The translations under genes and the position numbers were made by a program. The notes below the pieces were generated by a model. The model was not told where the DNA came from. It saw only the letters and a program-made list of their open reading frames with translations, and ran no database searches. Of a stretch of DNA of 64,000 bases, positions 54,697 to 63,998 are shown piece by piece (the stretch's first letter is position 1; each line of letters opens with the position of its first letter). Source of the DNA: Mucilaginibacter gilvus (GTDB taxonomy: Bacteria; Bacteroidota; Bacteroidia; Sphingobacteriales; Sphingobacteriaceae); contig NZ_SBIW01000002.1 in NCBI RefSeq assembly GCF_004054195.1, positions 1-64,000 of the forward strand. Direction: 5' to 3'.

Positions 54697-54754
54697 TGGA
54701 TCATAGAATCGTGCGCCATAATCGTATTAATCCCCAAATCCTTAAATCGTGCAC

Positions 54755-55603
54755 CTACCAGCCTATACTCATCCCAAAGGAGAAGTTTCTCAAACCTTTC
54801 TGTGCGGGGCTGTCATCAAACATATCGTTTACGTAATACCTAGCAAATACCCCAATGCCACCGTAACCCACGCGTACAAACGGACCGTAACGGAATTTGG
54901 TAAAATGGTAATCGCCGTTGCGTTTTTGGTCGCCGTTTACATCGCTTTCCTGTAACAGGCTGCTGCTTAACAGTAAGCCCATATCCACCCCGGTAATAAA
55001 ATGGAACCTGCGGCCGTCGGCATCGTCGTGCGTGCGGAAATCAAGGGCAATGGGTATCCGCAGGTAACTTGCCGAGAGGCGGTTCTTACTGTACTTAATA
55101 TCATCGGGCACAAAGGTGAGCACATCCTGGTCGCGCAGGATGGTGCCGCGTTCGCGCAGGCGTAGGTTCAGCCAGTCGAAACCGCCCGAAGTGTAGATCC
55201 TGAACGTGCTGCTAAAACGGTAGCTGACCTGCAGCACATCAAACCCAATACTGCTGCTCCTCCACGACCGGTAATTTAAAAACTGGTTCTGGGGCGATAG
55301 TTTAAAGCTGCCGTTATCATTCAGCGTTGTTAACCCAATATCAAACCGGGTAAAGGTAAGCCCCATTGAAAAGCCTGGCTCCTTTGATGCGGTGTACGTG
55401 GTATCTTTCTGGTCGTTATTGATGTTCACTTCTGCAACATCTTTACCAATACCAAATTTGTATTTGTGCTTTTTCTTGCTTTTAATAATAATGATGGTAT
55501 CGGCGTCACCACCTTCGGTATGCCGGGTTTTGATGGTGTCGGTTTGCGCAAACAATGTTGCTGCGGCAAAGCAAATTATAAGGGTAAATATGATTGATTT
55601 CAT
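54755..55603 (-). CDS. PorT-like outer-membrane beta-barrel protein
   Basis: 282 residues, signal peptide MKSIIFTLIICFAAATLFAQ. It has repeated amphipathic strands and ends in an aromatic residue (FSFGMSIGW), as usual for outer-membrane barrels. Ends close to the RHS remnant. Third gene of the sigma / anti-sigma / barrel operon (2 bp after the anti-sigma-like gene). Confidence 0.75.
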   Translation of the reverse strand: MKSIIFTLIICFAAATLFAQTDTIKTRHTEGGDADTIIIIKSKKKHKYKFGIGKDVAEVNINNDQKDTTYTASKEPGFSMGLTFTRFDIGLTTLNDNGSFKLSPQNQFLNYRSWRSSSIGFDVLQVSYRFSSTFRIYTSGGFDWLNLRLRERGTILRDQDVLTFVPDDIKYSKNRLSASYLRIPIALDFRTHDDADGRRFHFITGVDMGLLLSSSLLQESDVNGDQKRNGDYHFTKFRYGPFVRVGYGGIGVFARYYVNDMFDDSPAQKGLRNFSFGMSIGW

Positions 55604-55605
55604 GG

Positions 55606-56415
55606 TTATTTATTGGTTGCTATAACTTCTTCTTTTTTAACTTTTATGATGCCGAGATTGATCCCTGTGATCAGCGATTCATCATCGTCTTTGTTGCTAA
55701 ATTCTATCAGCTTGTCTTTACGTTTATCTACCTTGCTTACTACTACGTTTATCAGGTCGCCAAAGCTGCGGATGCGGTGTTTTTTTGGCTGCACAGCTGC
55801 AACAGTTTTGGCAGGCATTTGTTGGGCGGCCAGGCTGCTTACCGGATTTAGTTTTACTTCATTGGTAATGGTTGGGGCAAAAGTTGTTTGAGCAATTACC
55901 GCATTGGCATTCATATCAGGCTTTACCGGCGTTAAAACAACATTGTTTTGTGGCGCTGCTTTTAGTGCTACCTGGGCAATTTGCTGCTCGTTGTTCACAT
56001 CTTCTATTTTTACAGCGGGCAGGCTGCTATTTTGTTTTTTGATGGTTTGTTTAATGCGATGCACTTGGGGAGTTACCGTTACAGCCAGAACATGGAAGGG
56101 TTCCGTTGTTTTAATTATAGCGTCTGCTTTAACAGGCGCAATATTTATTTGCGGCTTAGTACCCGTTTTAACACCTGCAGTTACCGGAGGCTTTGTATCG
56201 CCCACCTGCTTAAATTTAGGAATAAAAAATACGCCCGCGGTTATCAATACCAGCACACTGGCAGCTATACTGATGAACGGCAACGCCGAACGGTTTTTTC
56301 TATCGATAACAACTTCAGCAGCTATATTATCCCATAAGCTTTTGGAGGGCTCAACTTCAAAATCTTCCAACTTCGAGCGGAATAATTCGTCAAATTCTTT
56401 ATCCTGCATATTCAT
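55606..56415 (-). CDS. Anti-sigma-factor-like membrane protein
   Basis: 269 residues. A cytoplasmic N-terminus (DKEFDELFRSKLEDFEVEPSKSLWDNI) precedes one membrane helix (ISIAASVLVLITAGVFFI), and the periplasmic part is long, Lys/Thr/Val-rich. This matches anti-sigma factors paired with ECF sigma genes. It overlaps the sigma gene end by 17 bp. Confidence 0.7.
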   Translation of the reverse strand: MNMQDKEFDELFRSKLEDFEVEPSKSLWDNIAAEVVIDRKNRSALPFISIAASVLVLITAGVFFIPKFKQVGDTKPPVTAGVKTGTKPQINIAPVKADAIIKTTEPFHVLAVTVTPQVHRIKQTIKKQNSSLPAVKIEDVNNEQQIAQVALKAAPQNNVVLTPVKPDMNANAVIAQTTFAPTITNEVKLNPVSSLAAQQMPAKTVAAVQPKKHRIRSFGDLINVVVSKVDKRKDKLIEFSNKDDDESLITGINLGIIKVKKEEVIATNK

Positions 56416-56971
56416 AGCTTTTTTTTTCGGCCTTTAATATTTGTTCTTTTAAAATAGCTCGTGCCCGGGATAATTGCGATTTGGAGGCACCCTCGCTAAT
56501 GCCTACAATTTCTGCAATTTCCTTGTGCGAATAGCCATCGATGGCGTAAAGGTTAAACACCATCCGGTAGCCCGGCGAAAGGGTTTTTATCAGTACTAAT
56601 AAGTCCTTCGCCTCCAGGCTTGATGCTGCCGCCGCGTTTACCGATGGCTCCTGCCCGGCCTCGTCGATATCTACAACCTGCATCATGCGGTGATGTTTGC
56701 GGTAATACTCTATGGAACTGTGCACCATTATCCGCCTAACCCATCCTTCAAAAGAACCCTCGCCCCTGTAATCTGCTATCTTTTGAAACACCCTGATAAA
56801 ACCATTCTGCAGCATGTCTTCGGCTTCCATACGGTCGGCGGCATAACGCAGGCAAACGCCCATCATTTTTGCAGCCAGCAGCTTGTAAAGCGTTTCCTGC
56901 GCTTTACGTTGCCCCGTTTTACACCGGTGTACCAGTTCGTCAATAGTAAGCTTAGGTTCCAAACGCATCAT
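56399..56971 (-). CDS. ECF sigma factor (RNA polymerase sigma-70 family)
   Basis: 190 residues. Region 2 is visible in LRYAADRMEAEDMLQNGFIRVFQKI, with YRGEGSFEGWVRRIMVHSS; region 4 helix-turn-helix is YSHKEIAEIVGISEGASKSQLSRARAIL. First gene of an operon with its probable anti-sigma and an outer-membrane protein. It probably directs envelope or stress genes, including its own operon. Confidence 0.9.
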   Translation of the reverse strand: MMRLEPKLTIDELVHRCKTGQRKAQETLYKLLAAKMMGVCLRYAADRMEAEDMLQNGFIRVFQKIADYRGEGSFEGWVRRIMVHSSIEYYRKHHRMMQVVDIDEAGQEPSVNAAAASSLEAKDLLVLIKTLSPGYRMVFNLYAIDGYSHKEIAEIVGISEGASKSQLSRARAILKEQILKAEKKSYEYAG

Positions 56972-57084
56972 TTAAAGGTAAGATGGGCAACTGGTTAAAA
57001 TGGTTGCATGGCATCTAAAATAATTTTAAGTAAATTTCCACTCGTTTTCTCCCCCGCTATAAAGTAAGCTAAATCCTATCTACA

Positions 57085-58365
57085 ATGAAAATAATTCGCT
57101 TAGTTCTGTTGTTAAGTATTTTGCCATGCCTGCAATTAGCGGCTCAACCGGGGCAGACTGTAAATTACACCCTCTTAAAGCCCGATCGTGTTTTCGACGG
57201 GAAAGAAATGCATACCGGGTGGTGGGTGCTGGTAAAGGGCAAAAGAATAGCCAGCGTTGGCGAGGCCGCTGCCATAAAAGTGCCGGCCGGCGCAACTGTT
57301 ATTGAACTAAAAGGCTCCACGTTAATGCCGGGGTTGATAGAAGGGCACTCGCACCTGTTTCTGCACCCTTATAACGAAACCAGCTGGGACAACCAGGTAC
57401 TCACCGAAAGCCGCGCAGAGCGCACCGCACGCGCTGTACAGCATGCCAAAGCAACCTTACTGGCCGGCTTTACCACCGTGCGCGACCTGGGGACAGAAGG
57501 CGCCGCATATGACGATGTGGGCCTAAAGACCGCCATTAACAAAGGCATTATACCCGGGCCGAGGATGCTGGTAGCCACCCGTGCTATTGTGGCCACCGGC
57601 AGTTACGGACCAAAAAGTGATGTTACCGACCTTAATCTGGTAAAAGGTGCCGAGGAAGCAGATGGCAACGAGGGTATAAGCCGGGTGGTACGATCACAGA
57701 TTGGTCATGGTGCCGACGTGGTTAAAATATATGCCGATTACCGCTGGGGACTGAACGACACGACGACCCCTACCTTTACGCTGGACGAACTGAAAACAGC
57801 AGTGCAGGTAGCCAACACAAGTGGCAGGCAGGTAGTAATGCATTCCAGCACCGAAGAAGGTATGCGCAGGGCGATAACGGCCGGTGCCCATACCATTGAG
57901 CATGGCGACGGTGGCACGCCGGAGCTATTTAAACTGATGAAAGAAAAGGGCATAGCGCTGTGTGCCACGCTGGCGGCAACGGAGGCCTACAACACCTATG
58001 CCGGTTGGAAAAAGGGGATAGACCAGGACCCGGCAAGCGTAAAAAACAAAAAATACATTTTTAGCGAAGCGCTTAAAGCCGGCGTTACCATTTGTATGGG
58101 CGGCGATGTGGGTGTTTATGCCCATGGCGATAACGCCCGCGAGATGCTGCTGATGGTAGAATATGGCATGAAACCGATAGATGTTTTGCGCTCCGCGACT
58201 TCTGTTAACGCTGAAGTTTTTGAATTGAAAGGGCTTGGTAATATCAAACCAATTTATTTAGCCGATATTGTGGCCGTAAATGGCGACCCCTCTGTTGACA
58301 TTAAAGCCCTAAAACAAGTAACTTTGGTGATGAAAGATGGCATCATCTATCAACCAGGTAAATAA
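57085..58365 (+). CDS. Secreted amidohydrolase family protein
   Basis: 426 residues with a signal peptide (MKIIRLVLLLSILPCLQLAAQ). Metal ligands: GLIEGHSHLFLHP, the lysine in GADVVKIYADY, VVMHSSTEEG, HTIEHGD and MGGDVGVYAH. It is the imidazolonepropionase-like/Xaa-Pro dipeptidase-like group, only broadly related to the island copy at 2680. Divergent from the sigma gene; 21 bp before the GH36 gene and probably cotranscribed with it. Confidence 0.85.
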   Translation: MKIIRLVLLLSILPCLQLAAQPGQTVNYTLLKPDRVFDGKEMHTGWWVLVKGKRIASVGEAAAIKVPAGATVIELKGSTLMPGLIEGHSHLFLHPYNETSWDNQVLTESRAERTARAVQHAKATLLAGFTTVRDLGTEGAAYDDVGLKTAINKGIIPGPRMLVATRAIVATGSYGPKSDVTDLNLVKGAEEADGNEGISRVVRSQIGHGADVVKIYADYRWGLNDTTTPTFTLDELKTAVQVANTSGRQVVMHSSTEEGMRRAITAGAHTIEHGDGGTPELFKLMKEKGIALCATLAATEAYNTYAGWKKGIDQDPASVKNKKYIFSEALKAGVTICMGGDVGVYAHGDNAREMLLMVEYGMKPIDVLRSATSVNAEVFELKGLGNIKPIYLADIVAVNGDPSVDIKALKQVTLVMKDGIIYQPGK

Positions 58366-58386
58366 GCCAACCAACATAACTCCTAT

Positions 58387-60579
58387 ATGAATTTCTTTGT
58401 ACGCTCCTTTTCGCGATCTGTAATTATTGTCTTAATGACAATAAAGGCACTTACCGCTAACGCGCAGTCTACCGTTATCCCTATCGAAACAAAAAATAAT
58501 GCCATAGTGCTGCGTGTGGGCGATGATAAAAGATTGAGCATGGTTTACTTTGGCGGCAAGCTGGCAAATAACACCGAATATGCCGCTGTACCCAAAGTAA
58601 CCAAGCAGGATAGGTACGATAACGTTTACAATTCGGCGTACACTACTTCGGGCACGCATAACCTGCTGGAGCCCGCCATTGAAGTTACCCATGCCGATGG
58701 CAATAAGTCGCTGGAGTTACAATATGTGGACCACAGCATTACTAAAATAAATGAGGACGTATCGCTGCTGAGCATCCGTTTGAAAGATTCGCTTTACAAT
58801 TTTGAGGTAACGCTGAACTATCAAACCTACTACAACGAAAACGTAACCGAGCAATGGAGCGTGATCACTCATCACGAAAAAAAGGATGTGGTGCTTAATA
58901 AATACGCTTCGGCCAACTTGTACATCCAGGCCGATAGCTACTGGCTGAATCATTACCATGGCGAATGGGCACAGGAAATGCGCACCGAGGAAGAGCAGCT
59001 GAACCACGGTATTAAAACGCTGGATAGCAAGTTAGGCTCGCGCGCGGATATTTTTCAACCGCCGGTTTTTATGGTATCGCTTAACAAACCCGCCGGGGAA
59101 GACGAAGGCCTTGTGCTTTACGGTAACCTGGAGTGGAGCGGTAACTTCCGGATAGACCTGGAGGTTGACCCCACCAACAACCTGCGTCTGATAGCCGGGA
59201 TGAATAACTACGCCGCTAACTATACCCTTAAAGCAGGCGTAGCTTTCGAAACCCCAAAATTTGTTTACACCCTGAGCGATAAAGGCAAGGGCGAAGCCAG
59301 CCGCAACCTGCAAAGCTGGGCGCGTAAATATAAGGTACTGGATGGCCAGGGCCCGCGTTTAACGCTGCTGAATAACTGGGAATCTACCTACTTCGATTTT
59401 AATAATGATAAGCTTTCGGCTTTGCTTAAAGACACCAAGGATTTGGGCGTTGACCTCTTTTTATTGGACGATGGCTGGTTTGGCAACAAATACCCCCGCA
59501 ACGGCGACCACGCCGGACTGGGCGATTGGGAAGTGAATAAAGCTAAACTACCACTTGGCATCCCCTTCCTGACCAAAACAGCTAAACAAAACGGCGTAAA
59601 ATTTGGTATTTGGGTAGAACCCGAAATGGTGAATCCCAAAAGTGAACTTTACGAAAAGCACCCGGATTGGGTGGTAAAACAACCAAACCGCCCCGAATTT
59701 TATATGCGCAACCAGCTGGTGCTTGATCTGAGCAACCCTACTGTACAAAACTTTGTATTTGGCGTGGTGGATAAACTATTTGCAGAGAACCCCGAACTGG
59801 CCTATATTAAATGGGATTGCAACGCGCTGATGTATAACGCCTACTCGGCTTACCAAAAAAACCAGGGTAATTTTTACACTGATTACGTACGCGGCTTATA
59901 CAGTGTATTGGACCGTCTGCGTGCCAAATACCCAAAAGTGCCTATGATGCTTTGCAGCGGCGGCGGTGGACGGGTAGATTATGGCGCGCTTAAATACTTC
60001 ACCGAGTTTTGGCCAAGCGATAATACCGAACCTATAGAAAGGGTGTTTATCCAGTGGGAGTACTCGTACTTTTATCCTGCTTTAACCAGCAGTAACCACG
60101 TTACCGATTGGGGCAAGCAACCCATCAAATTCCGTACGGATGTTGCTATGATGGGTAAACTGGGGTTTGATATTGTGGTAAGCAAATTAAAGCCCGAAGA
60201 ATTGGCCTATTGCCAGGGTGCCTTAAAAACCTATAAAGAATTTAGCGAAGCCATCTGGCACGGCGATCAGTACCGTCTGCAAGATCCAAAAACTAATGAT
60301 GTAGCATCCATTATGTATGTTGATTCTACCAAAAACAACGCTATCATGTTCAACTATTTGGTGAACCAGCGCTACCAGGCAGGCAGCCATCTGCCTATCC
60401 GCATGAAGGGTTTACAGGAAGATAAGATGTACGAAGTAAGCGAAGTAAACATGATGCCGGGCCAAAATTCCAGTATCGCTACCGCAACCTACTCCGGTAA
60501 GTTTTTGATGACCGTTGGCCTAAACCCTGACGCCCGCAGTGGGAGGAATAGTGTTTTGATAGCGGTGAGGGGGAAATAA
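58387..60579 (+). CDS. Alpha-galactosidase, GH36
   Basis: 730 residues with a signal peptide ending ALTANAQ. GH36 core: LFLLDDGWFGNKYPRNGDHAGLGDW, FGIWVEPEMVNPKSELYEKHPDW, nucleophile in YIKWDCN, CSGGGGRVDYGALKYF and acid/base FWPSDNTEP. Full-length with N-terminal beta-sandwich and C-terminal beta domains. It removes alpha-galactosyl units from oligo- or polysaccharides in the periplasm or outside. Confidence 0.93.
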   Translation: MNFFVRSFSRSVIIVLMTIKALTANAQSTVIPIETKNNAIVLRVGDDKRLSMVYFGGKLANNTEYAAVPKVTKQDRYDNVYNSAYTTSGTHNLLEPAIEVTHADGNKSLELQYVDHSITKINEDVSLLSIRLKDSLYNFEVTLNYQTYYNENVTEQWSVITHHEKKDVVLNKYASANLYIQADSYWLNHYHGEWAQEMRTEEEQLNHGIKTLDSKLGSRADIFQPPVFMVSLNKPAGEDEGLVLYGNLEWSGNFRIDLEVDPTNNLRLIAGMNNYAANYTLKAGVAFETPKFVYTLSDKGKGEASRNLQSWARKYKVLDGQGPRLTLLNNWESTYFDFNNDKLSALLKDTKDLGVDLFLLDDGWFGNKYPRNGDHAGLGDWEVNKAKLPLGIPFLTKTAKQNGVKFGIWVEPEMVNPKSELYEKHPDWVVKQPNRPEFYMRNQLVLDLSNPTVQNFVFGVVDKLFAENPELAYIKWDCNALMYNAYSAYQKNQGNFYTDYVRGLYSVLDRLRAKYPKVPMMLCSGGGGRVDYGALKYFTEFWPSDNTEPIERVFIQWEYSYFYPALTSSNHVTDWGKQPIKFRTDVAMMGKLGFDIVVSKLKPEELAYCQGALKTYKEFSEAIWHGDQYRLQDPKTNDVASIMYVDSTKNNAIMFNYLVNQRYQAGSHLPIRMKGLQEDKMYEVSEVNMMPGQNSSIATATYSGKFLMTVGLNPDARSGRNSVLIAVRGK

Positions 60580-60607
60580 AAAATTACTCTTATATTTAGG
60601 TAGGAAA

Positions 60608-60784
60608 ATGACTATCGACATTGATGCTAACCTGTTGGCGAAAGCAAAGGAGATAAGCGGTATATCTGATAAATATATATTGATTGAGAAAGCACTTCAG
60701 CTTTATATAGCGTTAGAAGGTCAAAAGTTGATATTGGATATATGGAATAAGGTAGAGTTCGATGATAAAGATATTCATAATTGA
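60608..60784 (+). CDS. VapB-like antitoxin, orphan
   Basis: 58 residues. MTIDIDANLLAKAKEISGISDKY with a helical EKALQLYIALEGQKL is the pattern of VapB/DUF2191-type antitoxins. No PIN-domain VapC follows: the next gene encodes a membrane protein. Starts 28 bp after the GH36 stop. Probably an orphan or degenerate TA half. Confidence 0.6.
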   Translation: MTIDIDANLLAKAKEISGISDKYILIEKALQLYIALEGQKLILDIWNKVEFDDKDIHN

Positions 60785-60842
60785 AAAAAGCCTTTACCGT
60801 CAAATATAGCCGCGTACCAAAAATAATCTTGTTTCGGTATTT

Positions 60843-61259
60843 TTGTTGGTGCTAACCACATTGTTGGTTGTCAATTCTGACTACCTAGGGGCACTTATAC
60901 CCTTTGCCTCTTTGGCGGTATTCATTTACATAACCATCAAGATGGAGGATACAGAAGGCATTACCATAGATGATGAAGCAAAATTGATAACTTTTTTAAA
61001 AAAGAATTCGCTGGGAAACAGAACTGTAGAAGCGGTGCCTTTTGAACAGGTATTCTTCACCTATCGCACGCAACAAATATCGAGGTATGATAAGGGGGAC
61101 GTTTGCGTTATCGATTCGATCAAAAAAACCTATGCGGTGTTGGCGCCGCGTCAGCGTGGCTGGCAGCATGCTGATATCCGGCTATTAGCTGAAGCCCTCT
61201 CCGCATCAAAAATAAAGCAGATTACCGAAAAATATGATGATAAGGATATAGCCCTTTAA
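60843..61259 (+). CDS. Small membrane protein with an apparent 5' frameshift
   Basis: 138 residues from TTG 60843, with a membrane segment (LGALIPFASLAVFIYITI) and a cytoplasmic tail. Upstream in another frame, KKAFTVKYSRVPKIILFRYF from about 60781 looks like the natural N-terminus, joined if a T5 tract near 60840 had one more T. No family recognised. Either a frameshift or a misplaced start. Confidence 0.5.
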   Translation: MLVLTTLLVVNSDYLGALIPFASLAVFIYITIKMEDTEGITIDDEAKLITFLKKNSLGNRTVEAVPFEQVFFTYRTQQISRYDKGDVCVIDSIKKTYAVLAPRQRGWQHADIRLLAEALSASKIKQITEKYDDKDIAL

Positions 61260-61269
61260 TTGGAAATTT

Positions 61270-61803
61270 CTACTTCTTCTCCCTAAAATACTTATAGATT
61301 TTCACCGCCGACATGATGATAAGGCTGAAAAGGATGATGCCGATAACGCCGAAGATCCAGTTCACCGCGCTTTTAAGCACCACCAAAAACACAATGGCGA
61401 AGAGCAATATGGTGGCCAGTTCGTTCCAAAGGCGCAATTGGATTGAGGTCCATTTGTAAACACCTTTGGCCATCTGCTTCATTATCTGCTGGCATTTGAA
61501 ATGATAACAGATCAACCCTACAACAAAGGTAAGCTTTACGTGGAGCCAGGGTTGTGTCCACAAACCAGGGTTTAGGTGCAGCATAGTCGCACCGGCCAAA
61601 ATAACGAGGTACATACTTGGCGTGGCTATGATCCACCAAAGTTTTTTCTCGATGATCTCAAACTGATCGGACAGGATGGTTTTGGCTGGTTCCGGTTTAT
61701 CCTGCGCTTCGCGGTGGTAGATAAACAATCGCACAATATAAAACAGCCCCGCCATCCAGCAGACTACAAATATGATATGTATGGCTAAAACGTATGGATA
61801 CAT
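61270..61803 (-). CDS. hemJ: Protoporphyrinogen oxidase HemJ (CopD family)
   Basis: 177 residues, about five membrane helices. Key marks are the N-terminal histidine AIHIIFVVCWMAGLFYIVRLFIY and lysine in HVKLTFV. HemJ carries out protoporphyrinogen IX oxidation in heme synthesis. It is adjacent to hemE, which supports this over a copper-export role. Family membership with CopD is known from domain databases; the role is inferred from context. Confidence 0.85.
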   Translation of the reverse strand: MYPYVLAIHIIFVVCWMAGLFYIVRLFIYHREAQDKPEPAKTILSDQFEIIEKKLWWIIATPSMYLVILAGATMLHLNPGLWTQPWLHVKLTFVVGLICYHFKCQQIMKQMAKGVYKWTSIQLRLWNELATILLFAIVFLVVLKSAVNWIFGVIGIILFSLIIMSAVKIYKYFREKK

Positions 61804-61894
61804 GCCCCCTCCGCCCCCTGAGGGGGTACTTTTGATTTGTTAATTTGGTCTAACCAAACTCCTGTTCCCCCTTTAGGGGGTTAGGGGGCTGGAC
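61804..61894. repeat. C/G-rich intergenic repeat
   Basis: CCCCCTGAGGGGG and CCCCCTTTAGGGGG stems surround a 40-bp AT-rich spacer. Resembles the dispersed C5/G5 intergenic repeats common in Bacteroidota; may act as a terminator. Confidence 0.5.
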
Positions 61895-62920
61895 TTAGGC
61901 TTTATATTCTTTTATCACTTCTACCGCGTACTTCACGTTGTCAAACGGGATATCGGGCATAATGCCGTGGCCCAGGTTGAAGATAAAACCCGGCTCACCG
62001 CGCATCCGTTCGAAGAGGCGGTGGATACGGTCCTTGATCACTTTTTTATCTGCATACAAAATATGCGGATCCAGGTTGCCTTGTACAGCAATGCCTTTTG
62101 GCAAGCGGTTTTTAATATCCAGCAGGTCAACGTTCCAGTCGATAGAGATCACATCAGGCTTAGCCTCCGCCATCAGCGGCGCGAAAACCGAACTGCCTTT
62201 ACAAAACGAGATCACCGGGATATCCTTACGGTTTAATTTGCTGATGATCTCCACGATATAACGGTGCGAAAATTCGGTATAATCATCCCATGATAATGCC
62301 TGCGCCCAGCTATCGAAGATCTGCACAGCGTTTACACCGGCTGCTATCTGCAGGTTTAAATAATCGGCGGTAACGGTTGCAATTTTCGATAACAATTGAT
62401 GCGCCATTTCCGGGTGGTTATGCAGCATCAATTTGGTCAGCTTAAAATCTTTAGACGATCCGCCTTCCACCAGATAGCTCATTACCGTAAATGGCGCGCC
62501 TGCAAAACCTATCAACGGGATCTTACCGTTCAGGCGTTGCTGAATAACCTTTATCGCATCGGCTACATATTGCAACTTATCGCCAACGTTGGTTTGCAGG
62601 TTATCAATATCGGCTTGTGTGCGCACCGGGTTGGCAAATTTTGGGCCAACGCCTTGTGTAAAACTCAGATCGCCACCCATGGCTTCACCTGTTACCAGGA
62701 TATCCGAAAAGAGGATAGCAGCATCAATATCTAACAGGTCTACTGGCAGCATGGTAACATCGGCAGCCAGCTCCGGCGTTTTGCACATTTCCAGGAAGGA
62801 GTACTTGTTTTTGATCTCCCAATACTCGGGCATAAAACGGCCTGCCTGGCGCATCATCCATACGGGTGGGCGCTCGGTAGTTTCAGAAAATGCGGCTTTT
62901 AAAAATAACGAATCTCTCAT
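61895..62920 (-). CDS. hemE: Uroporphyrinogen decarboxylase
   Basis: 341 residues, the usual length. Signatures: PPVWMMRQAGRFMPEYWEIK, ILVTGEAMGGDLSF, GFAGAPFTVMSYLVEGGSSKDF and FNLGHGIMPDIPFDNVKYAVE. It decarboxylates uroporphyrinogen III to coproporphyrinogen III. Upstream neighbour of hemJ in the same direction. Confidence 0.95.
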   Translation of the reverse strand: MRDSLFLKAAFSETTERPPVWMMRQAGRFMPEYWEIKNKYSFLEMCKTPELAADVTMLPVDLLDIDAAILFSDILVTGEAMGGDLSFTQGVGPKFANPVRTQADIDNLQTNVGDKLQYVADAIKVIQQRLNGKIPLIGFAGAPFTVMSYLVEGGSSKDFKLTKLMLHNHPEMAHQLLSKIATVTADYLNLQIAAGVNAVQIFDSWAQALSWDDYTEFSHRYIVEIISKLNRKDIPVISFCKGSSVFAPLMAEAKPDVISIDWNVDLLDIKNRLPKGIAVQGNLDPHILYADKKVIKDRIHRLFERMRGEPGFIFNLGHGIMPDIPFDNVKYAVEVIKEYKA

Positions 62921-62924
62921 AATT

Positions 62925-63000
62925 AGTAGAGAGACAAGAAATAAGAATCAAGAGACAAGACTTCTTTTTCTTCTTGTTTCTTGGCTCTTACCTCTTGCCT
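62925..63000. repeat. Imperfect intergenic inverted repeat
   Basis: AGAGACAAGAAATAAGAATC and AAGAGACAAGACTTC face CTTCTTGTTTCTTGGCTCTT across a T-run. It is a direct and inverted GACAAGA-type repeat, likely a dispersed repeat in this genome. Confidence 0.4.
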
Positions 63001-63005
63001 CTGTT

Positions 63006-63527
63006 TTAGTGTTTTCTCAATTCCTGCTCAACGCGATCTATCACGTCTTTCATTTTAGCAGTTATATTGTCTTTATGTTTCTCGGTTAACTGCAGATAGG
63101 CTCTGGCCTTCTCGTAGTTACCGTTGCGTACGTTTATATTGGCCACATGCACCAGCGCTGCAACGTGGTCGTTAGCGCTGCGCAGCGGGTATTGGGCGGC
63201 AATCTCGTAATGGCGTTCGGCTTCTTCGTATTCTTTCTTTTGCAGGCAGATACCGCCGTAAATAAACTCGTAAAAGCCCCTTCGTCTTTTGCTTAGCCAC
63301 TCCGGGCGACCCACTTCGCTCAGCAGGCGTTCGGCACCGCGGTAATCTTTGTTGTGGAAATGTTTAGCCGCCAATACTATCGGCCCCTGCTTAAAATAGC
63401 CCCAAACCAGCAACACAATAAACATTACCGACACCGCCGCCAATGGATAGATGTGCATGTATAATACCACCGAAAGCAGTACCACAAAAAGACCAGTGAC
63501 TAATATGCGTGCCCTTTTTGTGAACAT
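63006..63527 (-). CDS. TPR-like protein with membrane anchor
   Basis: 173 residues. Two N-terminal membrane helices (ILVTGLFVVLLSVVLYMHIY, AAVSVMFIVLLVWGYF) precede TPR-like helical repeats (FHNKDYRGAERLLSEVG, KKEYEEAERHYEIAAQYP, NYEKARAYLQLTEKH). It probably scaffolds protein contacts at the membrane. 3 bp downstream of the response regulator gene. Confidence 0.75.
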   Translation of the reverse strand: MFTKRARILVTGLFVVLLSVVLYMHIYPLAAVSVMFIVLLVWGYFKQGPIVLAAKHFHNKDYRGAERLLSEVGRPEWLSKRRRGFYEFIYGGICLQKKEYEEAERHYEIAAQYPLRSANDHVAALVHVANINVRNGNYEKARAYLQLTEKHKDNITAKMKDVIDRVEQELRKH

Positions 63528-63530
63528 GTA

Positions 63531-63998
63531 TTAATGCTGATCTGTAAACTTATAACCTACCCCACGGATGGAGTGAAAATAAACCGGGTTCTTAGGATCC
63601 GGTTCAAAATACTTACGGAAAGTAAGGATAAAGTTATCTATAGTACGGGTACTGGGGTACACATCATAGTTCCAAACGGTTTCCAATATCTGCTCGCGCG
63701 ATACGGCCTCGTTGCGGCGCTCAATCAAAAGCTTCAGCAGCATAGTTTCCTTTTTGGTTAAAGGGGTAATGCTGGTGTCCTCGTTCACCAATTCAAACGA
63801 GTTGAAATGGATAGTTTTCTCGCCTATTTTGTAGCTGTTAAACTCTTTCAGTTCATCGCCTTTCAGGCTGCGTTTTACCAGGTTATTCACCCTTAAGATC
63901 AATTCTTCCAGGTTGAAGGGTTTGGTCAAATAATCATCCGCGCCTTTTTTAAGACCCGAAATTTTATCCTCATTGGTGTTTTTAGCGGTAAGGAACAT
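63531..63998 (-). CDS. OmpR-family response regulator, N-terminus beyond the window
   Basis: The visible part has the receiver C-terminus (LTAKNTNEDKISGLKKGADDYLTKPFNLEELILRV with the conserved lysine), then a winged-helix DNA-binding domain (KKETMLLKLLIERRNEAVSREQILE, TRTIDNFILTFRKYFE, RGVGYKF). The phospho-acceptor aspartate lies off the edge. It controls transcription with an unseen histidine kinase. Confidence 0.9.
   Translation of the reverse strand: MFLTAKNTNEDKISGLKKGADDYLTKPFNLEELILRVNNLVKRSLKGDELKEFNSYKIGEKTIHFNSFELVNEDTSITPLTKKETMLLKLLIERRNEAVSREQILETVWNYDVYPSTRTIDNFILTFRKYFEPDPKNPVYFHSIRGVGYKFTDQH

Noticed and set aside
61270..61803. CopD copper-resistance protein
   Set aside because: The fold family is shared, but adjacency to hemE and the HemJ-like histidine/lysine pattern favour heme synthesis.
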